Shown here piece by piece: positions 6,541 to 14,165 of a stretch of 23,037 bases of DNA. A model generated the notes under the pieces. That model worked only from the letters and a program-made list of their open reading frames with translations. It ran no database searches and was not told the DNA's origin. The stretch lies in the IMG/VR virus record IMGVR_UViG_3300035701_006050, positions 1-23,037 of that record; one strand, written 5' to 3'. The stretch comes from a virus. The translations under genes and the position numbers were made by a program. Within the stretch, counting starts at the first letter, position 1, and each line of letters opens with the position of its first letter.

Positions 6541-8031
6541 ATGGGCAGGATACGCGGCAAACGGATGTTCTATGGCAATGGCAGACCTATTCGTGTTGAT
6601 TCAAATTGTTTAGCAGAGTTCAATTTTAACGAGGGAACCGGTTCAATTACAGCAGACGCCCAGGATTGGAGTACTAAAGTCGCAACTATGAAAAATGAGG
6701 TTGTGTGGACTACACCAACCGCAGATGAAAAATCTTCTATTGAAATACTACAAACTGGTATATGGGGGAAAACCGCAACACAAGTTCGACCGCCATATAT
6801 ACCTACACTTGATGGTGCAACAAACTATATTGATTGCGGGGTATTTGACGGATTTGCGTTTTCGTTTGCGCTTGAAGTTAATTTTACAATAGCCAGTTTT
6901 AGTACATCTACGGCAAACGCTTTCACATTGATAGCAGGAAAATGGGATGAAGTTGCGGGAAGAACGTTTGGTTTAGTATTATGCACTACTGTTAATGGGG
7001 GAGACTTAAATCAAGTAGGCATAGTTATGAATGATAAGGCAACAGATAAAACTTATTTGGGCGCCGTATCTGTAGAAGAAGCTATTACCGCAGGAGAATG
7101 GTATAGTGTTAGATTAAATTACTTAGATGGAGTGCCTGAAATAATCATTAATAGCGTTGCTAAGGATGTTAATGATGTATATAACACGCCGCCAATAGAA
7201 CTTACGGATAATGACACGGTTCCAATAACAGTAGGCGCAGCCCTAGCGAGTGGAAGTCCTGTATTGCCCACTCCCATAAAGGTTGCAACTGCCACTTATT
7301 ATAAACGCCCACCTGAATCTGGCGGAAATTATGCAACCCATCGCCGGGTATCCCGTTCATTCTCTGATAATATTATTGGATGGTCTACCACACAAAGTAT
7401 CCTTAATCAACACCAATACCTTAGTGAAAATATAGTAGAAACATCCGCTATTCAGTCAATGCCCGGAGATCATCACCATTTCATCCGATCAATGTACGAA
7501 TCAATAGTTGGAACGGACACTCGATCTAGAAACACCAACATAAGGCGTACTTATGCAGACCCCATTACAATGAACGCCGTGGGAAACTCAGATTTAGGGT
7601 CTGATACTTTTAGCCGTCTTCTATATGAGACGATGATTGGAACAGATACTCTAACCCGATCAATATGGCACAATTCCCAATCTGGATCAGCTCCACACTC
7701 AGAATCAGACATATTAACATCAACAATGGTTCGTAAAATAAAGAGTGCTAGAACGCCGGCACAATCTGCATATGTATCCGATACAATGTCTTCATCAAAA
7801 TGGCACTCGACTATGGCTGGTCATAATTACTGGCAATCCGAAATATTAACAGATATTATGACTTCTACTATAACCGGACATGCCGCCCCAATACAATCAC
7901 AAATTATCACATTATCTTCAACAGCCACTCCATCATTATTCCATACTACCGCGCCAAGTAGTAACTGGCATGGTGATACAGAGGTATTAACAGCAATGCT
8001 AACTACTCACTTAACTACTACTTATTCGTAA
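6541..8031 (+). CDS. LamG/ConA-like domain protein with C-terminal repeats, candidate viral fibre or adhesin
   Basis: The first half (about residues 20-256) has the LamG/concanavalin-A sandwich pattern: LAEFNFNEGTGS, TNYIDCGVFDGFAFSFALEV, a central strand with LIAGKWDE, then AGEWYSVRLNYLDGVPEIII. This fold commonly binds glycans. The second half (about 270-496) is built from imperfect repeats of about 43-45 residues rich in Ser, Thr, His and Asp, as in tail fibres. There is no signal peptide or membrane segment, which suits a virion component better than a secreted host protein. The ATG at 6541 is the only start after a stop at 6517. The 3' end overlaps the convergent polymerase gene by 10 bases. 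Virion location is inferred. Confidence 0.75.
   Translation: MGRIRGKRMFYGNGRPIRVDSNCLAEFNFNEGTGSITADAQDWSTKVATMKNEVVWTTPTADEKSSIEILQTGIWGKTATQVRPPYIPTLDGATNYIDCGVFDGFAFSFALEVNFTIASFSTSTANAFTLIAGKWDEVAGRTFGLVLCTTVNGGDLNQVGIVMNDKATDKTYLGAVSVEEAITAGEWYSVRLNYLDGVPEIIINSVAKDVNDVYNTPPIELTDNDTVPITVGAALASGSPVLPTPIKVATATYYKRPPESGGNYATHRRVSRSFSDNIIGWSTTQSILNQHQYLSENIVETSAIQSMPGDHHHFIRSMYESIVGTDTRSRNTNIRRTYADPITMNAVGNSDLGSDTFSRLLYETMIGTDTLTRSIWHNSQSGSAPHSESDILTSTMVRKIKSARTPAQSAYVSDTMSSSKWHSTMAGHNYWQSEILTDIMTSTITGHAAPIQSQIITLSSTATPSLFHTTAPSSNWHGDTEVLTAMLTTHLTTTYS
7348..8028 (+). repeat. Imperfect protein repeats (about 43-45 residues) in the fibre-like gene
   Basis: Segments RSFSDNIIGWSTTQS (residue 272), RSMYESIVGTDTRSR (316) and RLLYETMIGTDTLTR (359) recur at 43-44 residue spacing. 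A second recurring element is Trp-His followed by an acidic (S/T)E(I/V)LT segment, at residues 376, 421 and 477. At DNA level the copies have diverged, so this is a structural repeat rather than recent duplication. Confidence 0.65.
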
Positions 8032-10559
8032 GATTCTTCTTCCTCTTCTTCTTTGTCCTTTTTAATTGGGCGCTTAGAGCCATAGAGTGCAATCCTTTCT
8101 TCTTCTGTAACGCCAAGGGCATTGAGAATAGTATCAACCTTATTATAAACTACTTTCTCAAGTTGCGTTGGAATATCAACATATGGCCGCCAGATCTCTG
8201 GGGGAGCCTTCCGAAACGCCACTCTATCTGCAATATAAAATTTAGTGACAAAGGAATTCTCTTTCGGTGACCATGTCCACAGAGAGAAAGTCTGCGGAAG
8301 CCCCTCAGGTAAGATGGGTCGTTCCGAAAAGCCAAACGCTTTCTTTTCCTCCTTAACCAGATGGTCTGTCTTAATATAATATTCTAACGGACGAGTGCCT
8401 ACCTCAATCTTCTGCTCCAAGTATTGGTTAGCATATACAATAGCCTTAATCCGCGCCACATTTTTCATGGCCTTAATATCTGTCTTTAGCGGCAGAGGGA
8501 TTCCTATATCATGAAGCGAACGATTGCTTGCGATTAACGCGAAGGATTCAATGAATTTAACGATAGTCTCATTTCGATCGAACTGATGTATCATTTTGAA
8601 TAAAGATCGCTGTAGCTCTACGGAAACAACTGCACTATCACTGCGCCGAGTCTCAAATCCCACTATCTTAATCTTAGGTTCACACTCAACGCCATTATCA
8701 CATATGATCTCAGCCGAGTAACGTTTCTTCTTTGCTAGCATAAGAGACTTAAAGGCGTGTTCTAGTTTTGTACCTGGCGCCATATGAAGGCCATACTCAC
8801 CCTTAATATCTTCCCAGAATTTATTTACAGAGGAGTTCATCCATTTACCAATTTCAATAGTAAGTAGAGTATCAAGGGCGTCACAATGATCATCATCGGT
8901 AAACAAGGTCTTTAACATTATATATCTATTAAAATCAACCGCAAAATACATTCCATCTGTATCTGTGTACAGCGCTTCCGCGCCGAATGTATCAGATACG
9001 AATTGGATGGTGCGCTTCGCTAGCTGCTGGCCTTGCCCCGTCATAGAGGCAGATAAGTAGGGCTGAAATAATCTAAACTTTGGGTACGCAAACACGCCGT
9101 ACATAGCATCAAGAACTACTTTAAGAGCATCCTGTCGGTGCCAGAGTAGTTCATACTCGGAAGAATCACGGGGTAATGCAAACGCTTGCTTTTGAACATC
9201 GGTTCTCAATTTAATAAGATCGCGCGCTACCTCAGAAAGAAACCCAGCTGGCTCCTTTAGATAGTATACTTCTTTCCACTCAACGTATGGCTTGCCCTCT
9301 TCATCTTTATATTTGAGTCCAATGGGTAATGTATAGTGAGGTTCGAATGGTTTCGCAGTGCGCAGTGTTTCCGGGGATATATTATAAGAGATAAGAATAC
9401 TGGGATACATTTTAGTAAAATCAAGTAGAACAACCCATCTATGAACTCCCTTTACGGGCTTTAGAACAATGGCGCCAGTATAGTCAAGTCGCTGTTGCCC
9501 CTTTGGCTTACGCGGTAGCAGAAAACGACCACTAGCATATCGCAGAAGAAACACATCAACATATTTTGCCGCTTCCATTACCTCTTCATAGGTGCATCCC
9601 ACTACTTGCCTGATACTATCATAAAAGGGAATAATCTGAAGTTTTTCCTCCATCATTTGCATACGTAGAATATCTCGCGTATTGTAGTCGGCGATATCGT
9701 CTATGTATGAGCGATTCATTTTTTCTAAAGGAAATTCTTCCGCAAGCACCCCCACTTCGTCTTCAGCTACATCTTTAAGATTATAAGAGGGCAGGGTACG
9801 ATGTTTATATTTTTTATAAGCAGGCAGGTAGTCAAAAACATTGCGCCCTGATATTATTACTTCTTCATATTCATCGGGAATACGGACCTTCCCTAGTGGG
9901 GAAAGGCGCGTATAGTCGAGTTGATAATGCTTCATTCGGTTAACGACTGTAGCCATATCAAAAAACACATTGTAGGCAGTAAAGACGTCGGGATCGAACT
10001 CTTCAACTATGTCTAAGAATAGACTGAGGAACTCTTTTTCCTCTTCTTCGTTGGTTATTTCAAATCGCCACTGTGCGATATTGCCTTCAATGGGAACCCA
10101 AATCGATACGCATAAAATCAGCCACTTGGCAATTCTGGGCTCAGGAAAAATATCCGGGTCAGGTGTTTCGACTTCAATATCAAGGAAGAGTGGTAATACG
10201 GCGCCTCCTTTGTAGTCGGCTGGTACTACTTTCCCGTCCTTGATATCAAAGCCATATCTTATGCCTCGGTCGACAAGGAATCGAATCGGAAACAATACAT
10301 CCGATTCATATGTGAATTGATGACCTTCCCTTAGACGTGATACATCACTGGGAAGTTGGGTCTCGACTTTGGTTGCGGGGAAGCCGTCGATTCCCTTAAC
10401 AGGATAATTGCCTCGCACTTTATCCTGGTAATAATAATATGACTTAAAGCCTTTTACGTTAAATACCTTTCTGGTGTGTGCTTCATCGCGGGCAAAGAGA
10501 TATATTACTGGTTCGCCCTTCTCTACTTTATAGTCAATCGCTGTTAATCCGTACACCAT
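8022..10559 (-). CDS. polB: Family B DNA polymerase with 3'-5' exonuclease
   Basis: Replicative polymerase, 845 residues. Exonuclease motifs: ExoI LDIEVETP (Asp127, Glu129), ExoII YNVFFD (196-201), ExoIII YNTRD (Tyr292, Asp296). Polymerase motifs: A with LLDFTKMYPSI (Asp380), B with KVVLDAMYG (Lys480), C with YTDTD (531-535), and the KKRYSAEI thumb-side motif. All catalytic acids are present, so both activities should be intact. In motif B the usual Asn before Ser-x-Tyr-Gly is Asp484. The C-terminus is an acidic tail rather than an obvious PCNA-binding box. The ATG at 10559 follows a T-rich leader and a TATA box 28 bases upstream. It is apparently monocistronic and convergent with the fibre gene. 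Confidence 0.95.
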   Translation of the reverse strand: MVYGLTAIDYKVEKGEPVIYLFARDEAHTRKVFNVKGFKSYYYYQDKVRGNYPVKGIDGFPATKVETQLPSDVSRLREGHQFTYESDVLFPIRFLVDRGIRYGFDIKDGKVVPADYKGGAVLPLFLDIEVETPDPDIFPEPRIAKWLILCVSIWVPIEGNIAQWRFEITNEEEEKEFLSLFLDIVEEFDPDVFTAYNVFFDMATVVNRMKHYQLDYTRLSPLGKVRIPDEYEEVIISGRNVFDYLPAYKKYKHRTLPSYNLKDVAEDEVGVLAEEFPLEKMNRSYIDDIADYNTRDILRMQMMEEKLQIIPFYDSIRQVVGCTYEEVMEAAKYVDVFLLRYASGRFLLPRKPKGQQRLDYTGAIVLKPVKGVHRWVVLLDFTKMYPSILISYNISPETLRTAKPFEPHYTLPIGLKYKDEEGKPYVEWKEVYYLKEPAGFLSEVARDLIKLRTDVQKQAFALPRDSSEYELLWHRQDALKVVLDAMYGVFAYPKFRLFQPYLSASMTGQGQQLAKRTIQFVSDTFGAEALYTDTDGMYFAVDFNRYIMLKTLFTDDDHCDALDTLLTIEIGKWMNSSVNKFWEDIKGEYGLHMAPGTKLEHAFKSLMLAKKKRYSAEIICDNGVECEPKIKIVGFETRRSDSAVVSVELQRSLFKMIHQFDRNETIVKFIESFALIASNRSLHDIGIPLPLKTDIKAMKNVARIKAIVYANQYLEQKIEVGTRPLEYYIKTDHLVKEEKKAFGFSERPILPEGLPQTFSLWTWSPKENSFVTKFYIADRVAFRKAPPEIWRPYVDIPTQLEKVVYNKVDTILNALGVTEEERIALYGSKRPIKKDKEEEEEESYE
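10256..10274 (-). repeat. 19-base motif, copy inside polB
   Basis: The minus strand reads GTCGACCGAGGCATAAGAT, coding for part of VDRGIRY in the polymerase. It differs at one base from the copy at 18992-19010 on the same strand. Related plus-strand copies lie at 6488-6507 and 18089-18107. Confidence 0.5.
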
Positions 10560-10580
10560 AAAAAAAGAAAAGGATTATAG

Positions 10581-10595
10581 ATATATAAATATTAT
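10581..10595 (-). promoter_or_regulatory. TATA box for polB
   Basis: The minus strand reads TAATATTTATATATC, centred 28 bases before the polB ATG. The leader between contains CTTTTCTTTTTTT ending directly at the ATG. The pyrimidine run may also act as a poly-T terminator for the upstream operon ending at 10604. Confidence 0.6.
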
Positions 10596-10603
10596 TGATT
10601 AAT

Positions 10604-10792
10604 CTATTTCGCTTTAAAGTCTTTACAGGTACCGAAACAATTTTTAACCGCCGGTCGTGTAACATCTATCTTTCTAAAATAAGTATAGAAGTACAGTCGT
10701 ATTGGTCCACTGCAATCCTCGGTTTTTAATCGCTGAAGGATTGTAGCATCGTTTCCAGGCACGTAATATTTACATTCACTACATACTACCAT
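10604..10792 (-). CDS. 62-residue Cys-rich protein
   Basis: A small soluble protein with Cys4-x2-Cys7 (VVCSECKYY) at the N-terminus and Cys27, Cys52 and Cys56 later (KNCFGTCKDF), probably zinc-binding. The start is the ATG at 10792, with GGAGGT and a 7-base spacer. The longer reading to 10807 would begin at a TTG overlapping that ribosome site. It is the last gene of the unit that contains the DpdA-like gene. Its layout recalls the 69-residue Cys protein at 19885-20094. Function unknown. Confidence 0.72.
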   Translation of the reverse strand: MVVCSECKYYVPGNDATILQRLKTEDCSGPIRLYFYTYFRKIDVTRPAVKNCFGTCKDFKAK

Positions 10793-10816
10793 ATTAGTTA
10801 CCTCCAATATTGATAA

Positions 10817-11551
10817 TTATTCATCTGGTACATAACCTTCTTGGTGGTAGAGCTGCTGATATTTTCTAATACGACGGCTAATTATAAATGTATTCCAGAA
10901 GGTGTCGGGTAAGAACAAATCAAATTTTTGATCGTACTTTGGTTTAAAGGGCACAGAAGTATCGAAACTTCTTACAGGGTAGTCATATTCGGCAAGCTTA
11001 TCTATTTCCTCCTTATAGAAGCCTAAGAAGTGTATCTCAACATCGGGATATTTTTTTTTGATAAACTTAAGCATAATATCTCGACTCTTTGCCCCTAGCA
11101 TCTTGGGTAAATCAATTACATCTACTTTAAGAGTGACTAATTTATCTAAGCATTTTGTTTTTTCAACAAATTCGGTTCCATGAACTGCGCCGTGAATAAC
11201 GAAGTCATCGCGACATTTCTGCTTCTTGAGATATGATATAAATTCTTTAGTTAGTTCAACCGTTTTTACTCCTGAGAGATCATCCGGGGCAATGATTTCG
11301 TCGCAGTTAAGTATTTGCGCCCAGGACAAAAGTTCGTCATTCGCAACCATATTGCCTTCCCAAAGTCCGTTATCTATAATTGTATGTAGATGTGGATTGC
11401 TTAGATAGAAGGTCTTGTATTTATCGCTCGCATATAAATGAGGGGCAATGATCATATGAAAAGCCCATTTATTCATCATCTCCAGATAGTTCTCTGGCGG
11501 TATTGCGAACCATTTGGCTATATTAATCACCTCGGTAAATTTGGTTTTCAA
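10817..11551 (-). CDS. dpdA: TGT/DpdA-like 7-deazaguanine transglycosylase (candidate)
   Basis: A compact TIM-barrel-like protein whose motifs follow the order of tRNA-guanine transglycosylases: IIDNG (58-62, for DSGG), IIAPDD (86-91), VIHGAVHG (118-125, for VQGG), VIDLPKML (145-152), IHFLGF (173-178, for YLMGVG) and SFDTSVP (195-201, for FDCVLPTR). Asp197 would be the nucleophile. At 244 residues it lacks the C-terminal zinc site of TGTs, as do the phage enzymes called DpdA that exchange guanine in DNA for a 7-deazaguanine. folE2, queD and queE in this window support that role. The start is uncertain: the TTG at 11551 has no ribosome site, whereas GAGGTGA at 11527-11533 sits five bases before an in-frame ATA at 11521. 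Family assignment is by motif only. Confidence 0.68.
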   Translation of the reverse strand: MKTKFTEVINIAKWFAIPPENYLEMMNKWAFHMIIAPHLYASDKYKTFYLSNPHLHTIIDNGLWEGNMVANDELLSWAQILNCDEIIAPDDLSGVKTVELTKEFISYLKKQKCRDDFVIHGAVHGTEFVEKTKCLDKLVTLKVDVIDLPKMLGAKSRDIMLKFIKKKYPDVEIHFLGFYKEEIDKLAEYDYPVRSFDTSVPFKPKYDQKFDLFLPDTFWNTFIISRRIRKYQQLYHQEGYVPDE

Positions 11552-11693
11552 TTATAAGTGATTTCTTATTAAGAATGGTTACCACATTATAATACTTTCC
11601 GTTGTGATATTTTCTTTCCGGCAGCAAACGCATTCTATACATAACTGGTCGCCCAAGGATGATGTTCCAGATAATACGCAATTTTCTCTTCAT
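11523..11693 (-). CDS. 56-residue basic hypothetical protein
   Basis: The ATG at 11693 follows AGGAG with a 7-base spacer and lies one base after the upstream stop. A longer reading from a TTG at 11741 has no such support. The product begins MKRKLRIIWNIILGRPVMYR: a basic start followed by a short hydrophobic helix, then a beta-prone segment (YYNVVTILNKKSLIIEN). Its last codons contain the GAGGTGA ribosome site of the following DpdA-like gene. No family recognised; possibly membrane-associated. Confidence 0.6.
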   Translation of the reverse strand: MKRKLRIIWNIILGRPVMYRMRLLPERKYHNGKYYNVVTILNKKSLIIENQIYRGD

Positions 11694-11694
11694 T

Positions 11695-11883
11695 TTATGC
11701 TCCTTTATCTGCTTCTTCAAATCTACTTTTAATAGCACCAATTAATACATCTGTATGTGGCGCAGGACATAACTTTCTAATATCCTCTATGATATCTCGC
11801 TGTAGTGACCTAAAAAATAGTTCCGTTTCGTCAATATCATAATACTCTAAATGTATTTCGTCGACATGCAGTCTTAAATCCAT
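11695..11883 (-). CDS. 62-residue acidic hypothetical protein
   Basis: The ATG at 11883 has GGAG with a 7-base spacer and lies 4 bases after the stop of the SIS-domain gene, so it belongs to that operon. The product (MDLRLHVDEIHLEYYDIDET...) is acidic and largely helical, with one Cys. No motif or family is recognised. Confidence 0.6.
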   Translation of the reverse strand: MDLRLHVDEIHLEYYDIDETELFFRSLQRDIIEDIRKLCPAPHTDVLIGAIKSRFEEADKGA

Positions 11884-11887
11884 AATA

Positions 11888-12421
11888 TTACTCCACGAGG
11901 AATGTTAACCAATGTGAAATGATAGAAAATCCATCTTCACTATGAAACATATCCACCGGGAGGTGAATTAACTTAGATATATTTAAATTTTCTTGATATT
12001 GCTTAAGTGCTCCCCCGTCGATTCCAACAATGCCTATAGTTGTCATACCCACAGCATGTGCATAGTGACACGCTTGGATAATATTTTTAGAGCAGCCACT
12101 ACCACTAAAAACAATTAAAATATCACCCTTATTTGCACGACCTTCCATCTGGTAAGCAAACACAAAATTATAGTTAAAGTCGTTAGCCCACATAGTAATA
12201 GAAGCAACACTATCCGTAAGTGCCCACACTTTAAACACTTTCTTATGTAGATCGTTGGCGAAATGAGATGCTATAGATGCACTTCCGCCATTGCCGCATA
12301 TAAAAATTTGTTTACCGTCGATTTTTGCGGCTTTTAATATCTGCGCAATATCAATTATCATATCTTTTTGTTCTTCAAGTGAGGTAACACATTTTTGAAT
12401 TTCTTCTAAATAGGGTTCCAT
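11888..12421 (-). CDS. SIS-domain sugar-phosphate isomerase, GmhA-like
   Basis: Related to sedoheptulose-7-phosphate isomerase, which makes the first intermediate of NDP-heptose synthesis. The phosphosugar-binding loop CGNGGSASIASHFANDL is at 42-58, and the second Ser-rich loop FSGSGCSKN at 105-113. Length (177) matches GmhA. In E. coli GmhA a Glu follows HFA and a His lies in a C-terminal helix before a final His. Here the first position reads HFAND and the C-terminal helix reads SEDGFSIISHWL, with Phe at the usual His. Activity is therefore uncertain and the true substrate may differ. It could supply a sugar for the glycosyltransferases at 1955-5752. GGAG lies 10 bases before the ATG, and the upstream gene ends 3 bases away. 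Confidence 0.85.
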   Translation of the reverse strand: MEPYLEEIQKCVTSLEEQKDMIIDIAQILKAAKIDGKQIFICGNGGSASIASHFANDLHKKVFKVWALTDSVASITMWANDFNYNFVFAYQMEGRANKGDILIVFSGSGCSKNIIQACHYAHAVGMTTIGIVGIDGGALKQYQENLNISKLIHLPVDMFHSEDGFSIISHWLTFLVE

Positions 12422-12424
12422 GTT

Positions 12425-12784
12425 CTATAACTCCTGAATTGACCCTCGTAACTCTTTGTAGGCTATTAAAGCTTCTTGCTCGGTCTCGTAGTCCTTTATA
12501 ATAATATAGGAATTTCCGTTCTTAGATCTAATAGGGCCACTCACAAGGAGTTTCTCCTTTACTACGCGAAGCAATTCATAGCTTCCCGCCACTCTAATCT
12601 CAAATAACTTAGAGACGCTGAAAAGACTTAGTCTGAGTGTATTAGAAAGAATTTCATATTGGATTTCATCAGGAGTTTCAAATTCAGTGATACTAAAAAT
12701 ATAGCCGCATTCACACAATGGCAGCACACCCTTATATCGCCCAAATTCAACCATCCACCGTGTTTTACATTTTGGACAAATCAT
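12425..12784 (-). CDS. Zinc-ribbon protein, 119 residues, first gene of the dpdA-like operon
   Basis: An N-terminal zinc ribbon (MICPKCKTRW, Cys3 and Cys6; LCECGYIF, Cys24 and Cys26) is followed by about 85 residues of alternating strands and helices. The segment EIRVAGSYELLRVVKEKLL and the C-terminal YETEQEALIAYKELRGS could form a small alpha/beta domain. The overall design suggests a nucleic-acid-binding or regulatory protein. A TATA box 23 bases upstream and the short distance to the ATG suggest a leaderless transcript that continues through the SIS, small-protein and DpdA-like genes. Confidence 0.7.
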   Translation of the reverse strand: MICPKCKTRWMVEFGRYKGVLPLCECGYIFSITEFETPDEIQYEILSNTLRLSLFSVSKLFEIRVAGSYELLRVVKEKLLVSGPIRSKNGNSYIIIKDYETEQEALIAYKELRGSIQEL

Positions 12785-12801
12785 ACGTACCTATTTCTCC
12801 C

Positions 12802-12814
12802 CATATATAAATGT
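12802..12814 (-). promoter_or_regulatory. TATA box for the dpdA-like operon
   Basis: The minus strand reads ACATTTATATATG, centred about 23-24 bases before the ATG at 12784. It lies just beyond the poly-T terminator of the preceding operon. Confidence 0.6.
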
Positions 12815-12821
12815 TCGGAAT

Positions 12822-12831
12822 AAAAAAAAAA
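12822..12831 (-). terminator. Poly-T terminator after the OB-fold/RecA-like operon
   Basis: The minus strand has ten consecutive T residues, starting 8 bases after the stop codon at 12839 and preceded by a CT-rich stretch. Poly-T tracts without a hairpin are the usual archaeal termination signal. Confidence 0.7.
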
Positions 12832-12838
12832 GAGAGGG

Positions 12839-13045
12839 TTAATATTGCGCCCCTGTTTTTGTATAGTATCTGTCTACGATGAATATAGCAAGCCCTACTA
12901 CGATCATCGCAAGTCCTGCATACCATGGGTAGACACCGGTGTCTCCTTGCTGGAGCCAGCCGAAGCCTGTGGTAAGTAAGAAGATTGCAATAACATAGAG
13001 AGAGCCTGTTCCTGCGGACACTGCCGCGGCTCTAACATTTACCAT
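12839..13045 (-). CDS. Small membrane protein with two transmembrane helices
   Basis: The ATG at 13045 has GGAGAT with about a 6-base spacer and overlaps the preceding stop by 7 bases. The longer reading from 13087 adds an Arg-rich stretch without a ribosome site. The 68-residue product has two hydrophobic segments: SLYVIAIFLLTTGFGWL, then YAGLAMIVVGLAIFIV, joined by a short polar loop. Both ends carry positive residues. Small two-helix proteins of viruses can be structural membrane proteins or permeabilise the host membrane. There is no evidence here to choose. Confidence 0.7.
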   Translation of the reverse strand: MVNVRAAAVSAGTGSLYVIAIFLLTTGFGWLQQGDTGVYPWYAGLAMIVVGLAIFIVDRYYTKTGAQY

Positions 13046-13221
13046 ATTATATCTCCTGTTTCGATGGAACATGCGCCATCGTCGCACAGTTTCCCTTCAT
13101 TATTAAGCTTGTTACATATACCCCATGCCATCTGCTCAATCTCGGAGGAAGTTTTGTTAGGATACTTCTTCGTGAGAGCAGGCACGAGGCGTTTGACACA
13201 GTGTTCTACAACTGCTGGCAT
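13039..13221 (-). CDS. 60-residue hypothetical protein
   Basis: It starts 4 bases after the stop of the RecA-like gene. The product (MPAVVEHCVKRLVPALTKKY...) has an HCVKRL...EIEQMAWGICNKL pattern, two Cys about 27 residues apart within helices. The pattern recalls short uncharacterised segments often seen in phage and archaeal-virus proteins. No function can be assigned. It is coupled by overlap to the two-helix membrane protein. Confidence 0.55.
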   Translation of the reverse strand: MPAVVEHCVKRLVPALTKKYPNKTSSEIEQMAWGICNKLNNEGKLCDDGACSIETGDIIW

Positions 13222-13225
13222 ATAC

Positions 13226-14164
13226 TCACTGTTTCTCTTTAGGCTTATTTAAAGGTTTCTGAATCTCTTCAATCGCCTTATAGAGATCACGCAGACCGTG
13301 CCATTTGAAGACTGCCGTTGAGTTGGGATTCAATTTATCCTTCGGATATTCTACTTCGGCAACCATAAATTCCTTGCCTTCTAATGGTAAAGCACCTTTT
13401 GCTTTTTCCACCTTTGCAAGGAATTGCACCTTATCTGGTAGGTCTTTACGCACCATCTCAACCTTTTGAAACATGAGTCCAGGGGTTGATTTTTCCCAAT
13501 CTGGAACCCAATCTAAGTGAATAAGCTGCCCACTTGCGTATTGTTTAAGCTCCTTGTAGTGAGTTGTGAATAGCTTCCGGCACTTCAGACGTCGCAGCAT
13601 AAATATGGGCACCAAGTATCTTCGGTTTCGATTTGCCCACTGCCACCGATCTTTGATTTGAACATCAGGATCGGCCTTGAAGTCTTCGTATCTCATAACA
13701 TACTCCGCAATTTTTAACAGAGTGTCTAAACCATCCAGTGCAACCGTTGCTAGATTTAAGTCTGCTTCATTCTCATAGATGTATTTTACTACCGCGAGTA
13801 TTTTGTTATAGGTAGATAGATAATCTATTTCTCCATCGGGAAGTAGCATGAATGGATCAATGATACGAATATTTTCATCATCTGGGAAGTATTTCTCTTT
13901 AAGAGGCCCGGCAGTGCCATCTACATCTATAATGATAACCTTTTTGCCTGCTGCAATTTCGTCATCAAATCGACTATCGAGGCAGACACCTGATTTACAG
14001 GTTCCATCATGGCCGTAGAATGCAATACAGATAGGACTTCGTTTTGTACCTTCACCGGATGATTTGCCACTGACAATATCCGCGGCATCAGAAGTAGAGA
14101 AGGCCTTTGGTTTGGCCTTCTCCGTTTCATTGTGGAGCTCTTTTGAAGTCTCGCCCCACGTCAT
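13226..14164 (-). CDS. RecA-like P-loop ATPase (Sak4/AAA_24-type)
   Basis: An ATPase of the RecA/RadA superfamily, probably acting with the adjacent OB-fold protein in strand annealing or recombination-dependent replication. The P-loop is FYGHDGTCKSG (Gly51 to Ser58), with Cys at the position usually Gly. The Walker B-like strand is TVALDGLD near residue 140. The sequence around FTTHYKELKQYASG fits the later core. The N-terminal 40 residues are a polar, disordered-looking tail and the C-terminus is Lys/Pro-rich. At 312 residues it matches phage Sak4-like annealing ATPases better than full RadA, which has an N-terminal HhH domain. It begins one base after the upstream stop, with a GTGAG site. 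Distinguishing Sak4 from other AAA_24 proteins needs profile searches. Confidence 0.78.
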   Translation of the reverse strand: MTWGETSKELHNETEKAKPKAFSTSDAADIVSGKSSGEGTKRSPICIAFYGHDGTCKSGVCLDSRFDDEIAAGKKVIIIDVDGTAGPLKEKYFPDDENIRIIDPFMLLPDGEIDYLSTYNKILAVVKYIYENEADLNLATVALDGLDTLLKIAEYVMRYEDFKADPDVQIKDRWQWANRNRRYLVPIFMLRRLKCRKLFTTHYKELKQYASGQLIHLDWVPDWEKSTPGLMFQKVEMVRKDLPDKVQFLAKVEKAKGALPLEGKEFMVAEVEYPKDKLNPNSTAVFKWHGLRDLYKAIEEIQKPLNKPKEKQ

Positions 14165-14165
14165 C

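Noticed and set aside
9343-9353. GGTTCGAATGG resembling a tRNA T-arm
   Set aside because: It lies inside polB in a conserved coding frame, with no surrounding cloverleaf.
11048-11059. Run of T on the plus strand inside the DpdA-like gene
   Set aside because: It encodes consecutive Lys on the minus strand, and there is no plus-strand gene to terminate.
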